A stretch of DNA of 64,000 nt. Source: Paraburkholderia silviterrae. GTDB lineage: Bacteria > Pseudomonadota > Gammaproteobacteria > Burkholderiales > Burkholderiaceae. This document shows positions 27,384 to 35,695 of the stretch, in pieces. The notes below the pieces were generated by a model. That model saw only the letters and a list, made by a program, of their open reading frames with translations, searched no databases and was not told the DNA's origin. The DNA is taken from NCBI RefSeq assembly GCF_004353915.1, contig NZ_SMRP01000002.1, positions 494,795 through 558,794 on the forward strand, in the 5' to 3' direction. Numbering within the stretch: the first letter of the stretch is position 1; each line of letters starts with the position of its first letter. The position numbers and the translations under genes are program-made.

Positions 27384-27704
27384 AGGGGCAACAGGTTGGC
27401 GAGGCGCTGCGTGTGCGGTTCGTATGCGTTATACCGGAACGCGTGCGGGCAGGGCGCGTGCGGTCCGGGTATCGACAGCTATTCGTAAGGATGAAAGGCG
27501 CAAAAGCACCGTTCGGAGAGTCGCGCCAGCGATTCCTGAACGGCGCCGATGCGCCTCAGGTGCCAGGCGCACCCGGCCTTGCGAAGGGCTGCCATCGTAC
27601 CCGCCATGGCCGCCGGCCAGCGTCAGTTGCGGACCTTGGGCATGCGAGTAAAGGACGTATTATAAAATCCGTCCTTTACTTTGACTCATGCGGCCCGCGA
27701 TACC
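27384..27704. other. divergent intergenic region mfd / ispD
   Basis: Apart from the inverted repeat and candidate promoter near the ispD end, no gene or RNA is seen. The mfd-proximal 250 bp hold no convincing -35/-10 pair on the minus strand by eye. Confidence 0.5.
27636..27680 (+). promoter_or_regulatory. candidate ispD promoter inside a perfect inverted repeat
   Basis: Candidate -35 TTGGGC (27636-27641), 16-bp spacer and -10 TATTAT (27658-27663). The -10 lies in the 12-bp centre of a perfect inverted repeat with 11-bp arms, AGTAAAGGACG at 27647-27657 and CGTCCTTTACT at 27670-27680. Such a dyad around a -10 is typical of a repressor operator; the regulator is unknown. Confidence 0.6.
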
Positions 27705-28424
27705 GTGACTTCACGCCTTTTTGCCCTGATCCCCTGCGCCGGCACCGGCAGCCGTTCGGGGTCTGCGATGCCCAAACAATATCGGACGGTTGCCGGACGC
27801 GAACTCCTGCACTATACGCTCGCGGCATTCGACGCCTGCAGCGAATTTAGCCAGACGCTCGTCGTCATTTCCGCCGACGATAGCCATTTCGACGCGCGCC
27901 GCTTCGCCGGCCTGCGCTTCGCGGTGCGCCGCAAAGGTGGCGCGTCGCGGCAGGCGTCGGTCTATAACGGCCTCGTCGCGCTCGCGGACTTCGGCGCCAC
28001 CGACGACGACTGGGTGCTCGTGCACGACGCCGCGCGCCCGGGCATCACGCCCGCGCTGATCCGCACGCTCGTCGACGCACTCAAGGACGATCCCGTGGGC
28101 GGCATCATGGCGCTGCCGGTCGCGGACACGCTCAAGCGCGTGGCGCCTCACCATGTGCCGGGCGGCCCGCGCATCGCCCGTACGGAATCGCGCGACGGCC
28201 TCTGGCAGGCCCAGACCCCGCAGATGTTTCGCATCGGCATGCTGCGCACGGCCATCGAGCGTGCGCAGCAAGAAGGCCACGACCTCACCGACGAAGCGAG
28301 CGCCCTCGAATGGCTCGGCCATTCGCCGCGGCTCGTGCAGGGCAGCCTGCGTAATTTCAAGGTGACGTACCCCGAAGATTTCGCACTCGCCGAAGCCATC
28401 CTCAGCCGCGATCCCGGACACTGA
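27705..28424 (+). CDS. ispD: 2-C-methyl-D-erythritol 4-phosphate cytidylyltransferase
   Basis: Enzyme of 239 residues in the MEP isoprenoid pathway, transferring CMP from CTP to methylerythritol phosphate. The nucleotide-binding loop [10 protein letters not shown], the MPKQY segment, the LVHDAARPG motif and the QTPQMF segment near the C-terminus are all present. GTG at 27705 gives the family-typical short start [13 protein letters not shown]; a TTG eight codons earlier abuts the inverted repeat and is less likely. Followed 82 bp later by ispF, the usual order. Confidence 0.95.
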   Translation: MTSRLFALIPCAGTGSRSGSAMPKQYRTVAGRELLHYTLAAFDACSEFSQTLVVISADDSHFDARRFAGLRFAVRRKGGASRQASVYNGLVALADFGATDDDWVLVHDAARPGITPALIRTLVDALKDDPVGGIMALPVADTLKRVAPHHVPGGPRIARTESRDGLWQAQTPQMFRIGMLRTAIERAQQEGHDLTDEASALEWLGHSPRLVQGSLRNFKVTYPEDFALAEAILSRDPGH

Positions 28425-28506
28425 GCGGGCAACCGAGCGGGCAACTGAGCCGCGGCGAGGCGGACCATCAAGCGCACTGCGCATCACTACACGGAAAACC
28501 CCACAC

Positions 28507-28986
28507 ATGGACATCAGAATCGGACAAGGCTATGACGTGCACGCGCTCGTGCCGGGACGCCCGCTCGTCATCGGCGGCGTGACGGTGCCCTACGAGCGCG
28601 GGCTGCTCGGCCACTCGGACGCAGATGTGCTGCTGCATGCCATCACCGATGCGCTCTTCGGTGCCGCCGCGCTCGGCGACATCGGCCGCCATTTCCCGGA
28701 CACCGACAAGCAGTTCTACGGCGCGAACAGCCGCGTGCTGCTGCGCGAGTGTCTGCGCCGCGTGCAAGCGGCGGGCTTCACGCTCGTGAACGTGGACAGC
28801 ACGGTGATCGCGCAGGCGCCCAAGCTTGCGCCGCACATCGAGGCCATGCGCGCGTGCATCGCGGAAGACCTGCAACTGCCGATCGATCGCGTGAACGTGA
28901 AGGCGAAGACCAACGAGAAGCTCGGCTATCTGGGCCGTGGCGAAGGCATCGAAGCGCAGGCGGCCGTGCTGCTCACGCGCGCGTGA
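28507..28986 (+). CDS. ispF: 2-C-methyl-D-erythritol 2,4-cyclodiphosphate synthase
   Basis: Enzyme of 159 residues forming the cyclic diphosphate in the MEP pathway; a homotrimer with zinc. Zinc ligands are in GYDVHA (Asp10, His12) and in LGHSDAD (His36 onward); [13 protein letters not shown] and the C-terminal [21 protein letters not shown] stretch are diagnostic. Probably co-transcribed with ispD. The gene is followed by a strong terminator. Confidence 0.97.
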   Translation: MDIRIGQGYDVHALVPGRPLVIGGVTVPYERGLLGHSDADVLLHAITDALFGAAALGDIGRHFPDTDKQFYGANSRVLLRECLRRVQAAGFTLVNVDSTVIAQAPKLAPHIEAMRACIAEDLQLPIDRVNVKAKTNEKLGYLGRGEGIEAQAAVLLTRA

Positions 28987-29102
28987 AAATCGCGCGGTCT
29001 TCGGATTGCGTCGCGTGGCACATCTAAATAAATGGCGCGCCGCAAACGGCGTGCCCGAAAAGTGCCGGGCGTGTCGCGCAGGCGGCGTGCCTGCTCCCGC
29101 AT

Positions 29103-29146
29103 AAAGGGCGGTGATTGCACCTGCAATCACCGCCTTTGCTTTTCTT
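29103..29146 (+). terminator. intrinsic terminator after ispF
   Basis: Long stem 29103-29119 with 29122-29137 (one bulged G, two-base apex) followed by GCTTTTCTTG. Lies 116 bp after the ispF stop and before the acyltransferase gene. Confidence 0.8.
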
Positions 29147-29216
29147 GCCGATTAATTTCCGTTTTTTTGCCCGCATACTCAAAGCGTATTGAGGCGCACC
29201 GGAAACGGAAAGGTTA

Positions 29217-30365
29217 ATGACGGGACTCGAAAGACGCGTGAAAGGCCTCGACGGTCTCCGGGCACTGGCCGTGATGCTGGTGTTCCTCGCTCACAAGGCG
29301 CACGTCGAGGCGATCGACGCCGGCAAGATCGGCGTGTGGCTGTTCTTCCTCATCAGTGGGTATCTCATCATCGGTGAGCTGCATCGCAACCGTCTGCGCG
29401 TCGAACAGCGCACGGCGCGTCGCGATGCGCTGCTCTATGTGTTCTTCGTGAAGCGCGCGTTGCGCATCTTCCCGGTCTATTATTTGCTGCTCGTTGCGCT
29501 GACGATCGCGCACGCGTGCTTTTATCAACGCGATGTCGATCTCGGGCTCGCGTGGCATTACGTATTCCTCTCCAATTTCTGGATCGGCATCGTTCATGAC
29601 GGGTGGCCGGGCACGGTCTCGCATTTCTGGAGTCTCGCGGTCGAGCAGCAGTTCTATCTGATTGCGCCGTTTGCGCTGCTGTTCACACGCGCGTCGCGGC
29701 ATCTGGCGATTTGCATCGCCATGATCCTCGCCGCGGCGCTCGCGCATCTCGCGCTCTACGCGAGCGGTGCGATCGAGCCGCTCGTTTATGCGTTCTCGCC
29801 GTGGAATTTCGCCTTGCTCGCGCTCGGTGGCGTGCTGGCCATCGGCGGCGCACGCGCGCCTGCGGCGCATGGGGGAGGGCGGGTGCAAAGCGGTATCGGG
29901 TTTGTGCTCGCGTGCGCGAGTCTCGCGGCCTTCGCGCTCGCGCGCGCCGATTGCGACGCCTGCGAAGCGGCGCAGCGCGCGATCTTGCCGGGCTTGCTCG
30001 ATATTGGCCTCGCGCTGTCGCTCGGCGCCGTATTGCTATGGCTCGTGCGGCACCAGGACAGCCTGCTCGTGGCCGCACTCGAGGCGCGGCCGCTCGCGTA
30101 TCTCGGCACCATCAGCTATGGCTTCTATCTGTTCCACAATCTGGTGCCTTCGCGCCTGGGCGAGGCGTCGGCGCTCTACACGTTCTTGCACGTGCCGCCG
30201 CTGGCGCAGGACCTGCTGCCGCTAGTCATACAGTTCGCGCTTTCCGTGCTGCTTGCGCATCTGTCCTGGCAGTTGCTGGAAAAGCGCGTTCTCGAGTGGA
30301 AGGAGCCGCTCGCCACGGCGATCCGCAGCCGTCTGCCCGCGCGTGCCGCGGCAGGCCCGACCTGA
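29217..30365 (+). CDS. acyltransferase 3 (OafA/YrhL) family membrane protein
   Basis: Multi-pass inner-membrane protein of 382 residues with about ten hydrophobic segments. Family motifs are GLDGLRALAVMLVFLAHKA (with the conserved Arg and His), the FFLISGYLI segment, the FVKRALRIFPVYYLLL segment and VSHFWSLAVEQQFYL. Members O-acylate surface polysaccharides or other periplasmic acceptors. The acceptor here cannot be told; no glycan genes are adjacent. The ATG at 29217 has GAAAGG just upstream. It appears monocistronic. Confidence 0.88.
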   Translation: MTGLERRVKGLDGLRALAVMLVFLAHKAHVEAIDAGKIGVWLFFLISGYLIIGELHRNRLRVEQRTARRDALLYVFFVKRALRIFPVYYLLLVALTIAHACFYQRDVDLGLAWHYVFLSNFWIGIVHDGWPGTVSHFWSLAVEQQFYLIAPFALLFTRASRHLAICIAMILAAALAHLALYASGAIEPLVYAFSPWNFALLALGGVLAIGGARAPAAHGGGRVQSGIGFVLACASLAAFALARADCDACEAAQRAILPGLLDIGLALSLGAVLLWLVRHQDSLLVAALEARPLAYLGTISYGFYLFHNLVPSRLGEASALYTFLHVPPLAQDLLPLVIQFALSVLLAHLSWQLLEKRVLEWKEPLATAIRSRLPARAAAGPT

Positions 30366-30387
30366 GCGGATTTCACCGCGGGCTCCA

Positions 30388-30414
30388 CGGAGCGGACTTC
30401 GCGGAGCGGACTTC
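30388..30414. repeat. short tandem repeat, 14-bp period
   Basis: Two exact copies of CGGAGCGGACTTC (30388-30400 and 30402-30414), with a third degenerate copy (GAGCGGATTTC) over the acyltransferase stop. Function unknown; probably replication slippage. Confidence 0.6.
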
Positions 30415-30426
30415 ACTGCGTGGGCC

Positions 30427-30975
30427 TCAGAGCGTCGCGCCGCCCACCTCGCGGTCGCTGGGGCAAAGCTCGCCGGTTTGCAGCCCGTCGAGCACGCGCA
30501 GGACTTCGCCAGCGCTGCGCCCGACGCTCAAGTTGTTCACCGAGACGTGCTGTATGACGTTATCGGGATCGACGACGAACGTCGCCCGCAGCGCCACGCC
30601 TGCTTCCTTGTCGCGAATGCCGAGCTGGTCGATCAGTTCGCCTTTCACGTCGCCGAACGAGTAGTGATTCAGCCGGTCGAGCGCCTTGTTTTCGCGCCGC
30701 CAGGCGAGCTTGACGTATTCGTTGTCGCAACTGCCGCCCATCAGCACGGCCTCGCGGTTTTCGAATTCCTTATGCAACTGCGCGAACGCGGCAATCTCGG
30801 TCGGGCAGACGACCGTGAAGTCCATTGGATAGAAGTAGATCACTTTCCATTTGCCAGGAAAGCTCCGCTCGGTGATTTCCTGGAAAGCGGACTCGCCGTT
30901 TTCTTCGGGCTGGTTGAAGCCGGGCTTCGCGGCCGTGACGGTGAAGGCTTCGAGTTTGTCGCCGACGGTTTTCAT
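30427..30975 (-). CDS. ahpC: peroxiredoxin, AhpC type
   Basis: Thiol peroxidase of 182 residues reducing hydrogen and organic peroxides. The peroxidatic Cys57 is in MDFTVVCPTE and the resolving Cys171 in TGELCPSD near the C-terminus, the typical 2-Cys arrangement. The SVNNLSVGRSAGEVLRVLDGLQTG segment is AhpC-like and closest to the actinobacterial/Burkholderia AhpC that works with AhpD. No ahpD or ahpF is adjacent here. Start at 30975 is the family start; the upstream open frame is not conserved. Confidence 0.9.
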   Translation of the reverse strand: MKTVGDKLEAFTVTAAKPGFNQPEENGESAFQEITERSFPGKWKVIYFYPMDFTVVCPTEIAAFAQLHKEFENREAVLMGGSCDNEYVKLAWRRENKALDRLNHYSFGDVKGELIDQLGIRDKEAGVALRATFVVDPDNVIQHVSVNNLSVGRSAGEVLRVLDGLQTGELCPSDREVGGATL

Positions 30976-31168
30976 GGCGTCGCTCCTTGAAGACGGGGCG
31001 CACGCGCGCCCCGTGCGCGCGCCGCTTGGCCCGATTGCTTCCGGCAATTGTGGCAGGGGTGGGCGGCGCGTGCTGCGAGCGTGCGCCGGTGCTGTGTCAC
31101 AGGCCGGCTATCAGGGTGAACAGGCCCTGACACGGAAGCGGCCGCAGAGCGGGGCGGCCACGCGGGGT

Positions 31169-32518
31169 TCAGGCGCCCTTGGCGAGCGGGAATTCGATGG
31201 TGACTTCGAGACCGGGGCCCGGGGCGCGATTGCGCAGGCGCAGCGCGCCGCGATAGCGGCCCACGAGGCGCTGCACGATGGCCATGCCGAGGCCGGTGCC
31301 GTTGGCCTGGGTGCGGGCGCTGTCGACGCGATAGAACGGCCGCGTGACGAGCGGGAGCTGGTCTTCGGGAATGCCGGGGCCTTCGTCGACCACCGACAGC
31401 TCCACGCGCGAATGCGAGACGCGCGTCTCCAGCATGATGTGCGGAATGCCGTCGGCCTCGCTCAGGCCGTACTTGCGCGCGTTCTCGATCAGATTGCCCA
31501 CCACGCGGCGCATGTCGGTGTCGTCGGCCTCGATCACGGCCGTGGGTGCGAGGCGCGTGATGAGCCGCACGCCGTCTTCGGTCGCCATGCGCGCGGCCAT
31601 TTCGCCCGCGATGACCGAAAGATCGACGCGCTCGGGCATGCGCTGCACGGGCCGCGCGTAGTCGAGGAAGCGCCCGATGATCATGTCCATCTGCTCGATG
31701 TCGTCGATCATCGCGTCCTTGGTGGCCTGGTCGGACGGGCTCATCTCCGTTTCGAGCCGCAGCCGCGCGAGCGGGGTGCGCAGATCGTGCGAGATGCCGG
31801 CGAGCATCAGCGCCCGGTCGGCCTCCAGCTGCTCGAGGTCGCGCACCATCTGGTTGAACGAACGATTGGTCTCGGCGGCCACGCCCATGCCGCTTTCGGG
31901 CAGCTTCGCCGGCGATTGCCCCGAGCCCACCATGCGCGCGGACATGGCCAGCCGCGCGAACGGCCGGTTCACGAGGCTCGTGATGAACGCCGCCCCGAAG
32001 AGCGAGAGCGCGAGCGCGGAAATGCCCCAGCCGACCCACTGCAGGCCGGTGACGTTGTCCAGCTGGTCGCGGTCGAGCGCGACCCAGTAGTCGTCGTCGT
32101 CGATCTTGAAGCTGATCCACACGCCCGGAATGCCGTTCACCGACTGCGCGATCACGGTGTCGTCGCCGAGGCGTCCGCGGATGTCGTGCTCGATCAGGCG
32201 ATTGAGCGACTCGTCGGGCTGGAGCTTGTATTTGTCCGTGGCCTCGCGCGGATAGACGCGCACGCCCTCGTTGCTCTCGAGATCCTGGAGCAGGGCGCGG
32301 CGCAGGTCGGGGTCGGAATAGAGGAGCGCGGTGCGCGTGAGCTTGACGACGGCAACGAGTTGCAGCGCCACGCGCTGCGCGCGCGGCTCGCGCTCGATCA
32401 CGCGAAAGCTCTGAAACCATGCCGCGAGACTGACCGCAATGAGAAGCGCGATCAGGAGGAAGGTGCGCCAGAACAGATCGCCAAACGCGAGCGTGAGCAA
32501 ACGCCGGTCAATCCGCAT
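31169..32518 (-). CDS. EnvZ/RisS-type sensor histidine kinase
   Basis: Inner-membrane kinase of 449 residues that pairs with the OmpR-like regulator encoded just upstream. First membrane helix FLLIALLIAVSLAAWF (20-35), periplasmic sensor to about 160, second helix WGISALALSLFGAAFITSLV, then HAMP. Phospho-acceptor His244 is in AGISHDLRTPLARLRLE; the ATPase domain has NLIENARKYG, DEGPGIPEDQ and GTGLGMAIVQRL. ATG at 32518 is favoured by GGGAAGGG just upstream; an in-frame start at 32554 is also possible. Gap to ompR is 53 bp. Confidence 0.9.
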   Translation of the reverse strand: MRIDRRLLTLAFGDLFWRTFLLIALLIAVSLAAWFQSFRVIEREPRAQRVALQLVAVVKLTRTALLYSDPDLRRALLQDLESNEGVRVYPREATDKYKLQPDESLNRLIEHDIRGRLGDDTVIAQSVNGIPGVWISFKIDDDDYWVALDRDQLDNVTGLQWVGWGISALALSLFGAAFITSLVNRPFARLAMSARMVGSGQSPAKLPESGMGVAAETNRSFNQMVRDLEQLEADRALMLAGISHDLRTPLARLRLETEMSPSDQATKDAMIDDIEQMDMIIGRFLDYARPVQRMPERVDLSVIAGEMAARMATEDGVRLITRLAPTAVIEADDTDMRRVVGNLIENARKYGLSEADGIPHIMLETRVSHSRVELSVVDEGPGIPEDQLPLVTRPFYRVDSARTQANGTGLGMAIVQRLVGRYRGALRLRNRAPGPGLEVTIEFPLAKGA

Positions 32519-32571
32519 GGACCCTTCCCGTTTCAACAGAGGCAGTGCAGACAACGAGACACCATCCGGGA

Positions 32572-33297
32572 TCAGGCAGCACCGTCGGGAATGAAGACGT
32601 AGCCGAGGCCCCAGACCGTCTGGATGAAGCGCGGGCTGCCCGGATCGGGCTCGATCAGCTTGCGCAGACGCGAGATCTGCACGTCGAGGCTGCGGTCGAA
32701 CACTTCGTATTCACGGCCGCGCGCGAGCTCCATGAGCTTTTCGCGCGAGAGCGGCTGGCGCGGATGGCGCGCGAACACCTTGAGCACCGAGAATTCGCCC
32801 GTGGTGAGCGGAATTTCCTGGCCGGCCTTGGTGAGCGTGCGGGTGGCGAGGTTCAGCGCGAATTCGCCGAACTCGAACACTTCGGTGGTTTCCGAGGGCG
32901 CGCCCGGCAGCTCGGACGGCGCCTGGCGACGCAGCACCGCATGAATACGCGCGACCAGTTCGCGCGGGTTGAAGGGTTTCGGAAGGTAATCGTCGGCGCC
33001 CATTTCGAGGCCGACGATGCGGTCCACATCTTCGCCCTTCGCAGTGAGCATGATGATGGGCGTACGATCGTTACTGCCGCGCAGCCGGCGGCAGATGGAC
33101 AGGCCGTCTTCGCCGGGCAGCATCAGGTCGAGCACCAGCAGGTCGAAACGTTCGCGCACCCACAGCTTGTTCATGGCGGGTGCGTTTTCTGCCACGTAGA
33201 CGTTAAAACCCTGTTCGCCAAGATAACGGCGCAGCAGGTCCCGCAGTCGCGGGTCGTCGTCGACAACGAGAATTTTGGACGGGTTCTTGGTTTCCAT
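32572..33297 (-). CDS. ompR: OmpR-type response regulator
   Basis: Two-domain regulator of 241 residues. Receiver: acidic pocket VVDDD, Asp57 in LLVLDLMLPGEDG, Thr in MLTAKG, Lys in YLPKPFNPREL. The C-terminal winged helix includes LTTGEFSVLKVFARHPRQPLSREKLMEL, SLDVQISRLRKLIEPDP and the terminal VWGLGYVFIPDG. It likely controls outer-membrane or stress genes as OmpR/RisA does. Start taken at METKNPSKILVVDDD (33297); an ATG three codons upstream is equally readable. Tandem GTTACA boxes upstream suggest autoregulation. Confidence 0.93.
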   Translation of the reverse strand: METKNPSKILVVDDDPRLRDLLRRYLGEQGFNVYVAENAPAMNKLWVRERFDLLVLDLMLPGEDGLSICRRLRGSNDRTPIIMLTAKGEDVDRIVGLEMGADDYLPKPFNPRELVARIHAVLRRQAPSELPGAPSETTEVFEFGEFALNLATRTLTKAGQEIPLTTGEFSVLKVFARHPRQPLSREKLMELARGREYEVFDRSLDVQISRLRKLIEPDPGSPRFIQTVWGLGYVFIPDGAA

Positions 33298-33338
33298 GCC
33301 TGGCATCTTAGCGCGATTGAGATGGGGTGCGAGTTTGC

Positions 33339-33370
33339 AATAAATATAAGGTTACAGTCAGTTACAAAAT
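33339..33370 (-). promoter_or_regulatory. candidate ompR promoter with two tandem GTTACA boxes
   Basis: Two boxes, GTTACAGTCA at 33351-33360 and GTTACAAAAT at 33361-33370, repeat with a period of exactly 10 bp, as OmpR half-sites do. Minus-strand elements TTGTAA (33367-33362) and TTTATT (33344-33339) are 17 bp apart but weak, as expected of an activated promoter. Confidence 0.5.
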
Positions 33371-33536
33371 TTACCCGTGCTGTGCCACGGCATCAAGCAC
33401 TGACAGATAGACTTCTTTGCGTAAAGCGGCCATTCGGTAGATACTTCATTCGAATTTCGAACCAGTGCCCGTATCGAGCCGGGTCCGCACATGCATTCGA
33501 GGTAGCCGTTTGCCGCGTCAAGAAGGGAAAAAAACG

Positions 33537-33887
33537 ATGGGAGGGGTTAGGCCTACGATGCGCCACACCATGACTGCACTGGCGTTGGCCAGCGGCATCG
33601 TGGTTGCATTGGAGGCAGCGCCGGCCCACGCCCAGACCTTCCCGGACGGCTCTCAGGCATCCGCCACGTCCACCAGGCGCCCAGGCCAAAAGCAGCCGGC
33701 GCGCAAGATGCGCAACGATGTGACGGCACGTGATGTGCCAGCACGCCCAGCTTCGGACATCACGCAGCGCACCGCAGTTCCCCCCGATCTCGACCAGCGC
33801 CGCCGCGACGGCCATATGACGCCCGACGAGCGCCGCCTCCTGCGTCAGCACATCGAAGACGCCGTGCGCGAACTCTACAAGCGCTGA
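33537..33887 (+). CDS. small secreted protein of unknown function
   Basis: Protein of 116 residues with a signal peptide: MRHTMTALALASGIVVALEAAPAHA, cleavage after AHA near residue 33. The mature part is polar and proline/arginine-rich (ATSTRRPGQKQPARK), ending in a predicted helix TPDERRLLRQHIEDAVRELYKR, a motif seen in small periplasmic proteins of unknown role. AAGGG about ten bases before the ATG at 33537 supports that start. It is divergent from ompR and could belong to its regulon. No family recognised. Confidence 0.7.
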   Translation: MGGVRPTMRHTMTALALASGIVVALEAAPAHAQTFPDGSQASATSTRRPGQKQPARKMRNDVTARDVPARPASDITQRTAVPPDLDQRRRDGHMTPDERRLLRQHIEDAVRELYKR

Positions 33888-34042
33888 GCGTGCTGCCTGC
33901 CCGCGTGTCTTTGAAGACCACGCGACGCATCGCTGAAAAATTCCGTAGCAATTGCGCCGTCAACAGAGGCATCGCTTGCCTCGTTAGTGCGTTACATTCG
34001 TCCACTGTGGGCGCGCGGGCCGAACTCGCGCGTTTGTGTGCC

Positions 34043-35578
34043 ATGTCCGTCACGCAACAACCCGTACCGGTCCGGCCGGCGCGCCGTTCGCATCGTCGTA
34101 GCCCGGCCAGCATGCCCGCCGTCGCGCAGGCTCCGGACACGGCGCTCCTCGACGCCGACGACGCCATGCATCTGCTCATCCGCACCGGCTTCGCGCCCGC
34201 GCCTGCCGAGATCGGGCCCTACGTCGGGCTCACGCGTGCGGCGGCCGTCGAGCGCGTACTGGCCACGACCCGCGTCGACGCCGTGACGCCCCTGCCCGCA
34301 TGGAGCGCCGGGATTCCCTTGACCCGTGCGCAGCGCAATGCCCTGACGCCCGAGGCGCGCCGCGACGCGCAGCGCCAGCGCGGCCAGCAATACGACGAAC
34401 TGCGCGCATGGTGGATGCGCGAAATCCTCACCACGCCGTCGCCGCTCACCGAGCGCATGACGCTCTTCTGGCACAACCATTTCGCAACGGGCGAGGACAA
34501 GGTCCCCGAGCCGCTGCTGATGGCCCAGCAGAACGCACTGCTCAGGCGCAATGCGCTCGGCAGCTTCGCCACGCTGCTGCACGAAGTCGCGAAGGACCCG
34601 GCGATGCTGCTTTACCTGGACGGCGCCAGCAATCGCAAGGGCAAGCCCAACGAGAACTTCGCACGCGAGGTCATGGAGCTCTTCACGCTGGGCGAAGGGC
34701 AGTACTCGCAGCAGGATGTCGCCGAGGCGGCGCGTGCGTACACGGGCTGGGGCGTCGATCCCGACACGTGGCGCTGCATCTGGCGCCCGGCCGAGCACGA
34801 CGACGGCGTGAAGACGGTGTTGGGCAAGAGCGGACCTTTCGATGGTGATGCCATGCTGGACATCCTGTTGGGCGAGCCACAGACGGCGCGCTTCGTATCG
34901 GCGAAGCTATGGTGCGAGTTCGTCTCGGACACGCCGGACCCGGCGCAGCTCGACACCGTGGCCGCGCGCTTTCGCACGAGCGGCTACGACATCAGGACGG
35001 CGCTCGGCGCGCTGCTTGTCACGCCCGCGTTCTGGGACGAGCGCAATCGAGGCGTGCTGGTGAGTTCGCCGGTCGAATTCATCGCGGGGACCGTGCGCCG
35101 CTTCGAGGTGGGCTATGCGAATACGGCGATGTTCGCGCACACCTCGGCCGCGCTAGGCGAGAATCTGTTCTATCCGCCGAATGTGAAGGGCTGGCCCGGC
35201 GGCGTCACCTGGATCAACAGTGTGACGCTGCTGGCGCGCAAGCAGTTTGTCGAGCAGCTTTTTCGCGCAACCGAGGAGGTGCGCCCACGCATGGGCGGCT
35301 CGATGACGAAGGCGGCGGACAATGCCAGGGCGGGCGCACCGGCAAGCGGCGCCATGCGGCCGCCGGCACGCGCGATGCCAGGCGGCATGCGCTTCGATCT
35401 GGACGGCTGGCTCGGGCATTTCGGTTTGACGGCCGATGCCGTGCCCGGACTGTCGGTGCAGTTGCAGATGCAGCATGCCATCCTGCCGCTCGCGCCCGTC
35501 GACGCGACTGCGGCCGGTAGCAGTGCGGGAGCGTATCTCGAAGCACTCCTGATGGACCCCGTCTATCAGTTGAAGTGA
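34043..35578 (+). CDS. DUF1800 family protein
   Basis: Protein of 511 residues of the DUF1800 family. Signatures are DADDAMHLLIRTGFAP near the N-terminus, WWMREILTTPSPLTERMTLFWHNHF, the LYLDGASNRKGKPNENFAREVMELFTLGEG segment and FYPPNVKGWPGG. The family is nearly always paired with DUF1501, as here; the pair is thought to act in the periplasm, but its biochemistry is not established. No clear signal peptide is visible in this start; the frame is open further upstream to 33890 without a better one. The DUF1501 gene follows 117 bp later. Confidence 0.88.
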   Translation: MSVTQQPVPVRPARRSHRRSPASMPAVAQAPDTALLDADDAMHLLIRTGFAPAPAEIGPYVGLTRAAAVERVLATTRVDAVTPLPAWSAGIPLTRAQRNALTPEARRDAQRQRGQQYDELRAWWMREILTTPSPLTERMTLFWHNHFATGEDKVPEPLLMAQQNALLRRNALGSFATLLHEVAKDPAMLLYLDGASNRKGKPNENFAREVMELFTLGEGQYSQQDVAEAARAYTGWGVDPDTWRCIWRPAEHDDGVKTVLGKSGPFDGDAMLDILLGEPQTARFVSAKLWCEFVSDTPDPAQLDTVAARFRTSGYDIRTALGALLVTPAFWDERNRGVLVSSPVEFIAGTVRRFEVGYANTAMFAHTSAALGENLFYPPNVKGWPGGVTWINSVTLLARKQFVEQLFRATEEVRPRMGGSMTKAADNARAGAPASGAMRPPARAMPGGMRFDLDGWLGHFGLTADAVPGLSVQLQMQHAILPLAPVDATAAGSSAGAYLEALLMDPVYQLK

Positions 35579-35695
35579 CCCAATGGAGATGATCCAATGA
35601 CGCCAGCGGTGAACGATTGACATGAACGTTTGCAACGACAATCGCAACGACAACAGCGGCCCAGCACGGCGCCGCGTAGACCCGCGAGGCATGGC

